From Panagrolaimus kolymaensis (taxonomy: Eukaryota; Nematoda; Chromadorea; Rhabditida; Panagrolaimidae): 64,000 bases of DNA. Location of the stretch: assembly GCA_028622995.1 (NCBI GenBank), contig JAJQJQ010000002.1, positions 12,586,001 through 12,650,000 on the forward strand, read 5' to 3'. Position numbers and translations under genes: made by a program. The notes below the pieces were generated by a model. That model ran no database searches and was not told where the DNA came from. It was given only the letters and a program-made list of their open reading frames with translations. Positions within the stretch are counted from its first letter, which is position 1; each line of letters opens with the position of its first letter. Shown in pieces: positions 48,917-59,546 of the stretch.

Positions 48917-49358
48917 ATGTTTTTGACATATGGATTTATGGTTTTGATATTTTTTACACATCAAAAAACCATTTTTGGTTTACTTGATGTTAACGTTGAT
49001 AATGAAATTACTTTATTTTTGGATGATGACTTTTATATTAATACTTTCCAACGTATGTTGGTTGTTTCTTGATTTTTTGTCTTTTATAATAAATTTAGTT
49101 TTTACCTATTTATTTTTAGGTTTACATTGTCAAATAACTGATAGCCCTGAATGTAGAGGATATCTACCTCGGTACTGGGCTTTTGAACCAAAAAATTTTC
49201 CACTACTTCAAAGAAATATTCCTACTAAAAAAATATTTTTTATAATTACTGAAGAAAAAGTTTTAACAAAAGAAAATTGTAACAAAAAAGTACAATACAG
49301 AATGGGCAAGTATCAAAAACATGGTTTCGATATAGAGTGTTTATCAATCTCTTTTTAA
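48917..49358 (+). CDS. Small secreted cysteine-containing protein
   Basis: Two exons (48917-49052, 49120-49358; 66-base intron with GTATGT...TTTTTAG) join in frame to 124 residues. The start gives a signal peptide (MFLTYGFMVLIFFTHQKTIFG). The mature part is acidic at first, then has four cysteines: 'CQITDSPECRGYLPRYWAFE' and 'ENCNKK ... FDIEC'. The ECRGYLPRYWAFEP stretch faintly recalls the reactive-loop strand of Kunitz domains, but the six-cysteine pattern is absent, so I do not assign it. No homologue is recognised. It could be a secreted effector or a degenerate inhibitor. Confidence 0.55.
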
Positions 49359-50083
49359 GCAAAAACAAAAGTTTTTAATATAAAATTTTGTTACTCTGAG
49401 TTTATTTAGCGATCAACCGTATTTAAGAGCAACAAGAAGTCTTGATAAGCAAATTTTTTTTAGATAAACCTGCATTTTTTTAAAATCAAAAATGAATGAT
49501 TTATTTGTTAATAATTCAAAAAATTAATCCATTAATTAGAAAGATTAAATTAATAAGATTTTAAAAAATGCATATTCTTGCGATTAAGGCGTTAATGATT
49601 AAGTGATAACGATTTAGTATTTTCTTGTCAAGCTTGTAAAATCTTACTATTTAAAAAAATGTTGCTAATAAATCATTTCTATTTTTCAAAAATGAAACAA
49701 CACTCGTACATTTTTTGCATAAAAAGTTGGCTTTTTTAAATTGAATTACCAAAGAGGATAATAATTTTCAGTTACATAATAAGCTTTGAAAATAAACGTA
49801 ACACAATAATCCTTTAATATTGAGCGCCCAAATTTTTTCTTTTAAGACCAAATTTAGAATAAAAGAAGTTGACGAAAAGACAACAACCGCAAGCATGGGT
49901 CAAAATCAAAGTCGTGGTCAAAAATATGAAAATTTTGCGGGCGACACTGTTACAGTTTATACTTTAACCAACGAATGGGAAGTAATGAGCTAAAACAAGA
50001 ATGTTTCAATAAAATTTTTAAGAAATTCATGCTTTTAAAGCAAGTTTTTAAGAGTAAATTGGAGAAATTTTCTTTACTTACGA
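49359..50083. other. Intergenic; short myristoyl-type ORF inside
   Basis: Mostly AT-rich. At about 49895 a 32-codon frame begins MGQNQSRGQKYENFAGDTVT and ends in TGA-free 'EVMS' followed by TAA. MGxxxS is a consensus for N-myristoylation, but no continuing exon is evident. It may be another stranded first exon. Confidence 0.35.
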
Positions 50084-50455
50084 CTAAAAATGACATAATT
50101 TTTGGCTACGTACTCCTCCCTGTGGATTTTCGACAATTTTTTTACGAGGCTTTCCGTCGGTAGGTCGGTTGTCAGGGGTCGGAATTCCGACCCTCTCTCC
50201 AAGTATGAAAATAGATTCAGGAATTTGACAAACATATGGTTTGTTTTTAAAGCAATCATCTGCCACCCAATATCCATTTTGGATTTTTACTGCTCCACAA
50301 TTTAAAGATAAATTTTGTGGTTGTGACACGTCCCATTCATTAAAATCAAATTGTGTTTCATAAGTCCATGTCCAATTTCCAGGGTTTATTAAATTTGTAA
50401 ATCCAACCCAAAAATTTGACATATCAGTTCCATGAAAATAATTGTTGCTTTTACC
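50084..50455 (-). pseudogene. C-type lectin domain, C-terminal fragment
   Basis: The reading frame holds the second half of a C-type lectin domain: 'NFWVGFTNLINPGNWTW', 'FNEWDVSQPQN', 'CGAVKIQNGYWVADDC' and 'KPYVCQIP'. A Pro/Gly/basic tail and a stop at 50084 follow. An acceptor-like 'ttttag' precedes it, yet the first half of the domain and any signal peptide are missing, because about 30 bases upstream a LRR fragment begins on the opposite strand. I call it truncated. Distant 5' exons beyond the LRR piece are the alternative. Confidence 0.65.
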
Positions 50456-50488
50456 TAAAATTTATTTTATTAAAAAAAATAAAAAAAG

Positions 50489-51268
50489 GTGGTCGAGTTT
50501 TCGCTGACGGGGGTGTTTATCATTGATAACCCGAATGGACTTTCAAACCTTCGAAATTTATATATCCAAAACACTAAAATTTCAACGTTAAATTTCACAA
50601 ACGCCAAATTTGTTCATAGCCTCGAAACGTTGGATGCTTCCACAAACAGTATTTCTAAAATCGAGAATTGCGCTTTTTGCGGATTTTCCAATCTTAAAAC
50701 TTTATATTTGCAAGAAAATAATCAGCTTTCTTTTATTCATGAAAATGCTTTTGGATCAAATTCCACCGAAACTTCTTTGTCAGTTTTAGATACGTTTTTC
50801 CTCCAAAATTGCAAAATTTCAAGTTTATCAGAAAATTTGCTTGATTGGAACAAAATTAAAAACATCCAAATCGATGGAAATCCATTAAATTGTGATTGTT
50901 CGATTGCATGGTTGATTCAAGGATTAAAACCCGATTCGCCATGGTATTTTCCAAAACTCCAAAATTCTGTTAAAAATCAAGACAAACTTATTTGTAATTT
51001 TCCGAATGAAATGAAAAATATTAAATTTTCAAATATTTCCGAACATTTTTGTTTCAATGAAACTTTTAAAGAAATGCCGCCCAAAACTCATTTTCTTTGG
51101 TGGATTGTTTTTGGAGTTTTACTTGCTTTTGTTTTTATTGCCATCGGCGTTGGAAGTTTTATTTATGTTCGTCGTTATCGAATCCAATCAATTCCTTATC
51201 GTCGAGAAGATGAAGATAAACTTGAAGAAGATTTCGACACAAACGAAGACGAAGAAGAAAATGTTTAA
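50489..51268 (+). pseudogene. Copied 3' end of the LRR receptor gene
   Basis: An open frame of 260 codons covers the last LRRs, LRRCT cap, membrane helix and acidic tail. From 'LSENLLDWNK' to the stop it is almost identical to the terminal exon of the LRR receptor at 3.46 kb (KSPWYFPKLQN versus DSPWYFPKLQN; only a few substitutions). The similarity continues through the 3' UTR to about 51345. Upstream of that point the LRRs are clearly different. There is no signal peptide, N-cap or first-exon partner, and the left edge abuts a lectin fragment. It may be transcribed but cannot make a secreted receptor alone. Confidence 0.75.
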
Positions 51269-51331
51269 ATTTCAGTTTCAATGTTTTCTGTCTTTTTGTT
51301 TTATATATTTGCAAATGTTTGTGTTTTATAA

Positions 51332-51337
51332 AATAAA
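51332..51337 (+). terminator. poly(A) signal of copied LRR end
   Basis: AATAAA in the duplicated 3' UTR, in the same context (gtgttttataa / gtgttttatga) as the signal behind the parent gene. Confidence 0.45.
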
Positions 51338-51682
51338 AAAAAAGTAAAATTGATTTGATTGCAAATTTACAAGAATCAGAAAAATCATGGACATATTTTT
51401 AAAAGCACTCTAGTCTCGTTGCGATAGTTTTGGAAGCAAAAGTTTGTGAAAGTTGGTTGGTTTGGGTAAAAAAAATTGTTATTTGAATGCTGCAAAAATT
51501 TCTCGCACTTTTATGCAAATTTGCATTTTTGTTCATTTTTTAGTGCTTCATTTTTCAAAAGCATGTTTTCTTGTTTCATCAATCATTCATTCTTGCAACT
51601 TTCAACAGTTTAAGAAGGCAGCTGCAAAATCATCAAAACTTTTTGATTTCAACAACAAACTTTGGTCCATGAAAAAGAAAAA

Positions 51683-53272
51683 ATGAAGCAATCCGAACGA
51701 AATAATCATGAACCATTTCCATGTCAACAACCTTTAACACCTGTGTTAACTCCATCGTCAGTAGTATCAATGTCAACTATTCATCCATCAGCAAATCAAC
51801 CAATTGTATCTTTAGCTACTCGAAAACGAATGTATCCAAGAATTTCAAAAGAAAAAAGTGATAAAATTTTACTTGGCATTGGTGAAATGGTTCGTCAACG
51901 ATGGTTAATCAAGGTATGTGTTTATGGCTTTTGGCTAATGATATAACTTTGGTATATTTGAATCATCTAACCTTTATGACATATTGCTGTATTTTCCCAT
52001 AACCTTGTTACTAGTATGGTGGATTTGAGACGTGCCTATAACTTTGATTCCATATTTTGAGTGATCGTATATATGTAACATTATCTAATATGCTTAAACG
52101 TGTTAATCCTTTCATACTATTAACGTTATATGTATCTCTTTTTTAGGGTTTGATCGGTGCTGGTGGTTATGGACAAATATATTATTCTCTTGATGTTCAA
52201 CAAAATGATCATGTTGCTGTGAAGGTTGAACCAACAAGAAGAAATGGAAAAACTGTTCGTCGAATGATTTTGGAACAAAAAGTTTTATTGCGTTTACAAG
52301 GTCGTCCTCATGTTGCTCTCATGTATGGTTCGGGTGTGGAACATGATTTGAATTACATCGTCTTACAACTTCTCAGCGTCAATATTGGTGATCTACGAAA
52401 GCAATGTCCACTCAAAAGATTTTCTAAATCCACTGCTGGAAGAATCATGCAACAAGTAAACTGAATTTAAACTCTCTTTATCTAATAGCATCTTTTTCAG
52501 GCTATAGCTGGTATACGAGATGTTCATCAAATAGGTTATTTACATCGTGATATAAAACCTGCAAATATGTGCTTTGGATTATCAGAAGCTTCAAAACATC
52601 GCTTGATTATTCTTGATTTTGGTTTGGTTCGAAAATATGTTAATTCTGATGGAAGAGTAAAACCGCTAAGAGATCGAGCTGGATTTCGTGGAACTTTGCG
52701 TTATGTATCATTACGAGTTCATAATCGACAAGAACAAGGACCTGCTGATGATTTGATTGCACTTTTATATAGCTTTATTGAATTGGTTCATGGAGAAGTA
52801 TCATGGAGAAGAATGTATTTGGCTGATCAAATTAAAGCTGCTAAAGATGAATTGGTATGTTTTTTCTTTGTGGAATCTCGTATTTGTTAGACATGCAGTA
52901 AACATACATACGTTATACTAACAATCTTATCTACTTACTAATATCTCTGTGCCTCACCTATGTTTTGTACCATAGTTTGCTTATGACTATCTTAATTTAC
53001 ATGTTTTTACTCTTTTGCAACTTCTTTCACTTTTTTAGGTACGTGACGATTTTAACGCAATTAGCTTCAAATTTGGTAATTCCTTTCGTGAATATGCTCG
53101 TGCTGTATCATCAATGACTGCTGAAGAAGAACCAAATTATCATGTGCTTCAAGAATATATGAGAGATTTCGCTGGAAATAAATGCATTAGTGATTTATAT
53201 GATTGGGAAAATCAATTTGCTGATGTTTTTGCTGAAACTGAAATCAATCGACATTTAAAAATCATTCCTTGA
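51683..53272 (+). CDS. CK1/TTBK-like protein kinase
   Basis: Four exons (51683-51913, 52147-52455, 52501-52854, 53039-53272) encode 375 residues. A Ser/Thr/Pro-rich N-terminus of about 55 residues precedes the kinase domain. The catalytic set is complete: G-loop 'GAGGYGQIY', Lys in 'HVAVKVE', 'LHRDIKPANM', 'LDFGLVRKY' and the CK1-superfamily activation segment 'FRGTLRYVS' in place of APE, then 'PADDLIALLYSFIEL'. This is the tau-tubulin-kinase-like branch, very expanded in nematodes, where many members are sperm-enriched. A Ser/Thr kinase activity is likely; substrate unknown. An ATG at 51683 is the first in frame (the frame before it lacks ATG). AATAAA follows at 53359. Confidence 0.9.
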
Positions 53273-53358
53273 ACTTCCATAAAAAAAAGTAGCCATCCAT
53301 CACTTTTCTAAATTATATTTAATTATCTATGTTTATTTTAAATATTTTTATGTACATG

Positions 53359-53364
53359 AATAAA
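53359..53364 (+). terminator. poly(A) signal of TTBK-like kinase
   Basis: AATAAA (catgAATAAAttg) 87 bases after the kinase stop codon, at a usual nematode 3' UTR distance. Confidence 0.5.
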
Positions 53365-53537
53365 TTGTTTTAACATTTTGTTGTTGTTGGATTTGCATGT
53401 TAGCTTTTTATTAATTCTCGTGGAAGTCTTGATCTGATTATAGCGTCGGAGTAAAAAAATTTTTTATTTGAAGCAGAAAAAAGTGATAAGCAAAAATAAG
53501 AAACCATTACATACATTTTTAAAGGTTCCTTAGAACA

Positions 53538-55189
53538 TTAACAACCCCAAATAAATGCATAATAAAAAGCTATAATGAACCACAAAAAATGCGGATGGAG
53601 AAGCCCTTGATTACTCAAAGCTGAATTACCACCGCAAAATGGTTTAGGTACATTTACAAATTTGACATTTTCTAAAACCTCTGGAGCAAAACATTGTGGT
53701 TCTTCGATAAATTCATCTGAGAAACTTCCATTTGACGAAATGCGAGATAGCAAAATTGGATCATTAATCAACCACGCAATGGAACAATCACAAATAAATG
53801 GATTATTTTCAATTCGAATATTTTGAGTGTTTTTCCAATTTAATAATTTTTCAGGCAAAAATGAAAGATTACAACTTTGAATATAAAATTTTTCTAAGCT
53901 TGAAGCAACACCGTCTGTGTTGATAGAGCCAAAAGCATTTTCATGAATTTCCGAAAGTAAAGGATTAAAATCAAGATGAATTTCTTTGAGATTTGGAAGA
54001 TTACAAAATGTGCAATCATCGATGATTTCAATATTTGTTCCATCAAAATGCAATTCTTCAAGGTTTGAAAGGTTAGTGAATGTCTCATTGTTGTTGATTG
54101 CTGCGACATTTGTGAGACTTAAATCCAAATGTTTGAGGCTCGATAAAATATTGATCGCTCTTGGAATGGAAGAAAGTGGATTTTCTTTGAGAATAAGGAT
54201 TTCAAGATTCCTGAAAATTTAAAAAGGAAAATATTATTTTTGGATTGCAAAAAGTTTTTATATAAAAAAACTTACTTTAAATTAACAAAAATATTTTCAT
54301 TATTCAAATTTCTTATATAACAAGAAGACAAATCCAATTGTTTCAAATTTGCCAAAGCTTCAGGGAATATACTTTCAAGAGAAGAAAAACCAATTTGTTT
54401 GTTAATTGCAAGCGACAATGATTTTAATTTAACCAAATTTTGAAAAGCGATTGAAGAAAGTTTTTGAAATTTATTTTCACTCACATCCAAACTTAATAAA
54501 GTTGAACCAAGTTTTGGAGTAAAGATTTCTGAGGAAATAAAAGTTATCGAATTTTCACCAAAATTCAAAGTTTTGAGAGAAATAAATTTTTCGAAAGTTC
54601 CAATTTCAATGGATGAAATTTTGTTTCTTGAAAAATCCAAAGATTCTATTGTGACTTCGCGACCTGGCAAGATTTTGTCCTAAAAAAATTTGTTGAGGTT
54701 TTCAATTTAAATTTTTTTAAAAGAAAAAACCCTTACTTTTTGGAGTTTTGTAATTGAATTAAATGCAAAACTGGCATTTTTTACGACAAAATTAGAGTTG
54801 CGAATTTGAATATTTGCGTGTTTGAGCGGATTGGGTAAAATTCTCCAACAAGTTAAACGCTGAGTTTCAGTTTCGCAGGAGCAAAGTTGGTCTTCTAAAA
54901 ATTACATGGAATACAAAAAACTTATTTTCTTGAGAGAAAGTTTTTTTGATTTGGATCAACAAAAAATTTAGATAGAAAAAAATTTAAATGAAAACTAACC
55001 ATAAGGATTTTCATTACAAGCATAAAGCACACGATCTTCTCCATCAAAAAGTGATAAATCTTTGATGCCTTTGAATGACTTTTGACTATTACTACTAAAT
55101 CGTTTTGCTTTTGTTGGTATTGATTCGTTTCCGCAAATATCATAAATAAAAAATGAAAATAATAAGATTAAAATATTGGAAAGTCGCAT
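53538..55189 (-). CDS. One-module LRR protein, likely GPI or tail anchored
   Basis: Four exons (55189-55000, 54894-54737, 54679-54276, 54210-53538) encode 474 residues. The signal peptide MRLSNILILLFSFFIYDICG is followed by a single module of the same type as the three-module receptor: Cys N-cap (LCSCETETQRLTC), LRRs beginning after 'PGREVTIESLDFS', and the cap 'CDCSIAWLINDP...CGG'. Unlike the receptor it ends right after a hydrophobic run (HFLWFIIAFYYAFIWGC) with no basic stop or cytosolic tail. This resembles a GPI-attachment signal preceded by small residues (GGNSALSNQG). The exon layout repeats that of one receptor module. Confidence 0.83.
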
Positions 55190-56696
55190 TTCTAAAAAAA
55201 TATTAAATTAAAAACATTATTAAAAAAAACAAACAAGAAAAAAGTTATAAATTGAGCGGTTTTAGAAAAAAAAAATTATGTAACTAAGCTAAGTGACCGC
55301 CAAAAATATTACGGAAAATAGACACATTTTTAATATTTATTTATTATAAAGCAAAAAACCATTGCTAAAAATTTCCAAAATTCTGCTGTTTCCAATGATT
55401 TATTAAATAAATCTATTTTTCTTTGTTTTGTTTTTAGTTTTTTGTACCAAAAACAAAAAAATAAAAATAAAGAGTTTTTCGATCGATCCAATTTTCATTT
55501 CATTTTTTTTTGCCATTTAAAAAGAATAGTGTTCATATTTTTTATGGAGAGAAAAAGTACTTTAAAAAAAGACACGAAACCAAAAGCAAAAACGTAAATG
55601 CCATATCTCTCGCAATCGTTTTGCGCGTCCATATTATTTATTTTTATATAGGTATGTCGAAATCAAACCTTGCCGATGTCTAACTAAGCGCACAAAAAAA
55701 AAGAAGAAAAAAATTTGATATTTTTAGATCGACGTTCTTTCGTAAAAAAAACAATAAAAAAAGAAACTGACTGAGAAAAGCCGATCAGGAGAAAAACTGA
55801 AAGCAAAAAACAAAAAAGTGGGCTGAAAAAGGATGTTTATAGAGACTTATTGAGCCAAAAAAAGAGAGACACAAACAGGCTAAAAAAAAAAGTTTAAAAA
55901 GAACTAAAGGGGAAAAGAGAAGATGAATAATAATGAATGGGATTATCAAAGGCAAGATTTTGTTTTACAAATTTTAAAAAAAAGATATGGGAACATCAAA
56001 TAATAAATTTCCGAAAAGCTTTTCTTAGGGTTTTTTTTAATTCGGTTCAAAAAAAGGGAGGACTTTATTTTTATTTTTATTTTAGATAAGAGCTAAGCCA
56101 AAGGTCTAAAAATCATAAAGAGTAGTCTTTTATAAATATTCTATTACTTTTCCTTTGTTTTTGCCGCTATCACATTTAATAAATAAATAATTCTGAGAGA
56201 GATAAAAGATAAAAAATTTTAAAAAGGCCTCTAGTTTCCCTGTTTTACACCAGTCTCCAACCTTTGATGTTAGTTTTCAATCAAAAAAAATACGTTGAGA
56301 TTTTACTTTTCCATTAATTTATTCCTTTTTAATAAATCAATTTAAATCTTTATTTCTGGTTCATTAATTTGATTAAGACGATGATTACGAAAAAGAGTTA
56401 TAATTTTTAATTTTGCATAATTGATTTTGCAATTTTGATGTACAAAAAAATAATGCGTTCTTGAAGTCTCTCTCTTTTTATCTCGTGTTTTAAAGGGGAA
56501 AGAAAAAAGAATAAACACCAAACAAAAAAAAGAGAGAATATTTTGTGTGACTCGATGCAAAAAAAAAATGAACATGTGTTGACTTTTTTTGTTGTCGACA
56601 AACTTAACTTTTGTTTCAGTCATGCTGGATTTTTGTTAAAAAATATAAGTGAATGAATTTGTTTTACTCAAAAAAATTCTCTGTAAAATTTAAGTT
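55190..56696. other. Intergenic, no gene seen
   Basis: 1.5 kb of AT-rich DNA between divergent genes (LRR protein and HAT/F-box-like protein). The low-complexity frames at 56342-56623 are not accepted. Confidence 0.5.
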
Positions 56697-59426
56697 ATGA
56701 AAATTCCAATCCCTTATTTTGATCAACTTCCACCAATTTATCGACAAGCTTTGATTAAACTTGAAAATGATTTAACCGATGCTAAAAATATTAAAAAACA
56801 ACGAAGAATTTTAATTTGTTTTGTAAAAACTTATTCCACGATTCCAGAAATATGGAAATATTGGAGGGGTCAAGAAACTTTACATATTCTTTCCCTTTCA
56901 AATCGATGGTATAAAAATTTGTTGGAATGGCAAATATCTCATTTTTATTCGTATGATTTATTAATGGATTTATTATTTTTGGAAAAAGTTTGTTATTTTT
57001 TAAAAAAAATTTTGGCAAAAAAACTAATCGGCTGCTTTTTAGAAAATAAGAAAAAGTCAAAAAATTCGAAAACTTTGTCGCGATGGCCCTCATGGAAATA
57101 TAATTCAAACAAAATTTGTTAAAAATTGTCGAAACCAGAAAGAATATAAAACTTTTTTGAATTTAGCAGAAAAAAGTTTAAATTTTCCTTCAAACAAATT
57201 GGATGAAATTTATTTTGAATATTGTATGCGGGTAGGTAAGTTCCCGAAAAAAAAAGTTTCTCAAGTTTTTTGATAATAAAAAATTTAATTTTTTACAGGA
57301 ATTTTTATTTCTGAAACCATTTTTCAAAAATATCAAAAATCAGCCATGGAATATAAAAAATTAACTGAAGTTGAAGCAGACGATATTAAATGGGCTGAAT
57401 GCCTCATTGAAATTGTGGATGATCATGATTTTATTGTTGAATCATTTGAATTTAAAATTACTTCATCTCCATGGTATTCAAGATTATGGAAATTATATAT
57501 TGATTATTTAAGAAAATCAAAATCTATTGTAAGTTTTCAGAGAGGCAATAAACTTTGCTTTTTCGAATACCCATTTTTTTTTTGAAACTCTTTTATTTGC
57601 TAGAAAAACTTTATTTAAAACTTTTTGTTATCAATTTCCCAAAATATTTTTTGTAATTAATTAAGAAAAAAATATATTCATTCATTAAACCCGAAATGAT
57701 AGTAACAAAAAATAAGCAATTATTCACCAACAAAGTTTACTGTCTGTCTTTTTGAGATTTCCTTATTTGTGAATGACCATAATATTCTTTGTTTGTTTTT
57801 TTTTATAGCAAATCTTAGATGTTTATTCCCGTTATTGCCGATTTTTTATTGAAGATGTTGGAATGCTCGAGGATTATTTTCACGATATCAAAAAATTTGA
57901 TTCCCATAGATTGGATGTTTCAAAATGGTGGATTGATATAATTAAATTTGAATTTACTTTTGGAAGTCTTGAATCTGCATTTAAAATGTTGGAAAAAGCT
58001 TTAACATCCAACAAAAATAATTATAAATCTCAAAAATTATTGAAATTTGCAGAAAAAAACTTTTGGAAATTTGGAATGGAAAAAAGAGAAATTTTGGAAA
58101 AATTAATTTTTGAGGCGAAAAAAGCTAAAAGAAAAAACCATTATTCTCAAATGGCGGCGGAGTTGAAAAATAATAATTTTTTATGGTCCAGCAAAAATGA
58201 TTTTATTTTTGATCCATATCAAATTCTTATTGTTTCTGATTCACAAATCGAAAATTCTATTAATCGGAAAACACAAATTCCTGGAAATTTTAATTATCCA
58301 AAACTTCAAAATTTTATTTTGCCTCGAACAATTTGCAATTATATTTTCGAAAATGCAAATTTTTTCCTCAGAAATCAATTTTTCAAATCATGTAAATATT
58401 TTGTTAATTTTTATAAAACTCCAATTTGCTGTAATTTGGTTATCAAAGAAAATTCTTCTAACCCACCAATAGAATTTTTTGGTCAATCAATAAAAATCCA
58501 TGAAAATTCCTTTCAATCTTTAAAAAATTTCCATCTTTGTAATTCGTTGGATGCTTGGGAAACTCAAAATCCTTTAACGGTTTCAAATATTTTATCAACG
58601 TTTTCAAAATGTAATTTAAAATTTCTAAAATTGCATACACAAAATTTAACATTGAAGGAATTTGAAATTTTAACAGCTCCAGGAAATATTGAAGCTGTGT
58701 ATTTAGTTAGTGTCAAAGTTTTTGTTGGAATTTCTGGAGAAGAAGCAAAATTGGAAGAACTCTTTGAAAAATTTCCAAAAGCTTCAAGAATTTTGTGAGT
58801 TTTTATTTATTTTATTTTAAAAAATCATTTGGAAAAAAATAAAAAGTAAAAAGTTTAACCAAGACTCTCAACGCGAAAACCTTAAAATTTCTTAATTTTG
58901 TCTATAAACATTTTTTTTTTGAAAAGAAACCCTTAAAAATTTTTACAAGACTCTGAGACCATGAAAAAAATAGAAACTTTTCTGAAATTTTTATAACCTT
59001 CAAATTTTTGCAGAGAGGCAACAAGCGTTTTTTGGAAATAGCAAAGAAAATCAAATTATATTAAAAATTTATATATTTTTTTTTTACAGATTTTACACTG
59101 AAACTCCATTTTCATATAACACTGCTGAAAAATTATTTCAACTTCAAAGATTTGTAAAAATTCAAAGACTCGAACTTTACACTCATGAATTGGATACAAA
59201 AAAATTTTGTTCATTTATTAAAGCAAGTTTTTTTGTTTTCATAAAAAATTAATTAAAATATGAAAAATATATTTTTCAGAACAATGCGGCAGCAAAATCA
59301 GAAATAAATATAGTTTTTAATTTGGATATAAATCCTGATTATCTTTCAGAATTTACAAAACATCTCAAAGAAATGGCAAAAACATGGGAGCCAATTAATG
59401 ATAAACCAAATATTATTGTTCAATAA
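56697..59426 (+). CDS. HAT-repeat-like plus F-box-like fusion protein
   Basis: Six exons (about 56697-56987, 57042-57236, 57300-57529, 57810-58795, 59090-59223, 59280-59426) give about 660 residues. The first half is helical, with W-x-x-Y and aromatic spacing like HAT (half-a-TPR) repeats of Prp39/RNA-processing factors: 'STIPEIWKYWRG', 'PWYSRLWKLYIDYL', 'YSRYCRFFIED', 'WWIDIIKFEFTFGSLESAFK'. The second half starts 'NFILPRTICNYIFENANFF' then 'FKSCKYFVNF-KTPIC'. This is an F-box-like block frequent in clade IV nematodes, followed by LRR-like strands. The first intron (57 bases, GTTTGT...CTTTTTAG) restores frame; without it the frame stops. The combination is unusual. Domain calls are by motif only. 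Confidence 0.65.
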
Positions 59427-59546
59427 GCAAAGTGCAATTATTTTTTTATTTAATTAAAAATCGTGCAAAAAAAAATAAATTTAAAAAAATAGCTACTGTA
59501 GAATTTAAATAAATTTATTTATTTTTCTAACTATTTTTTAAAATAT

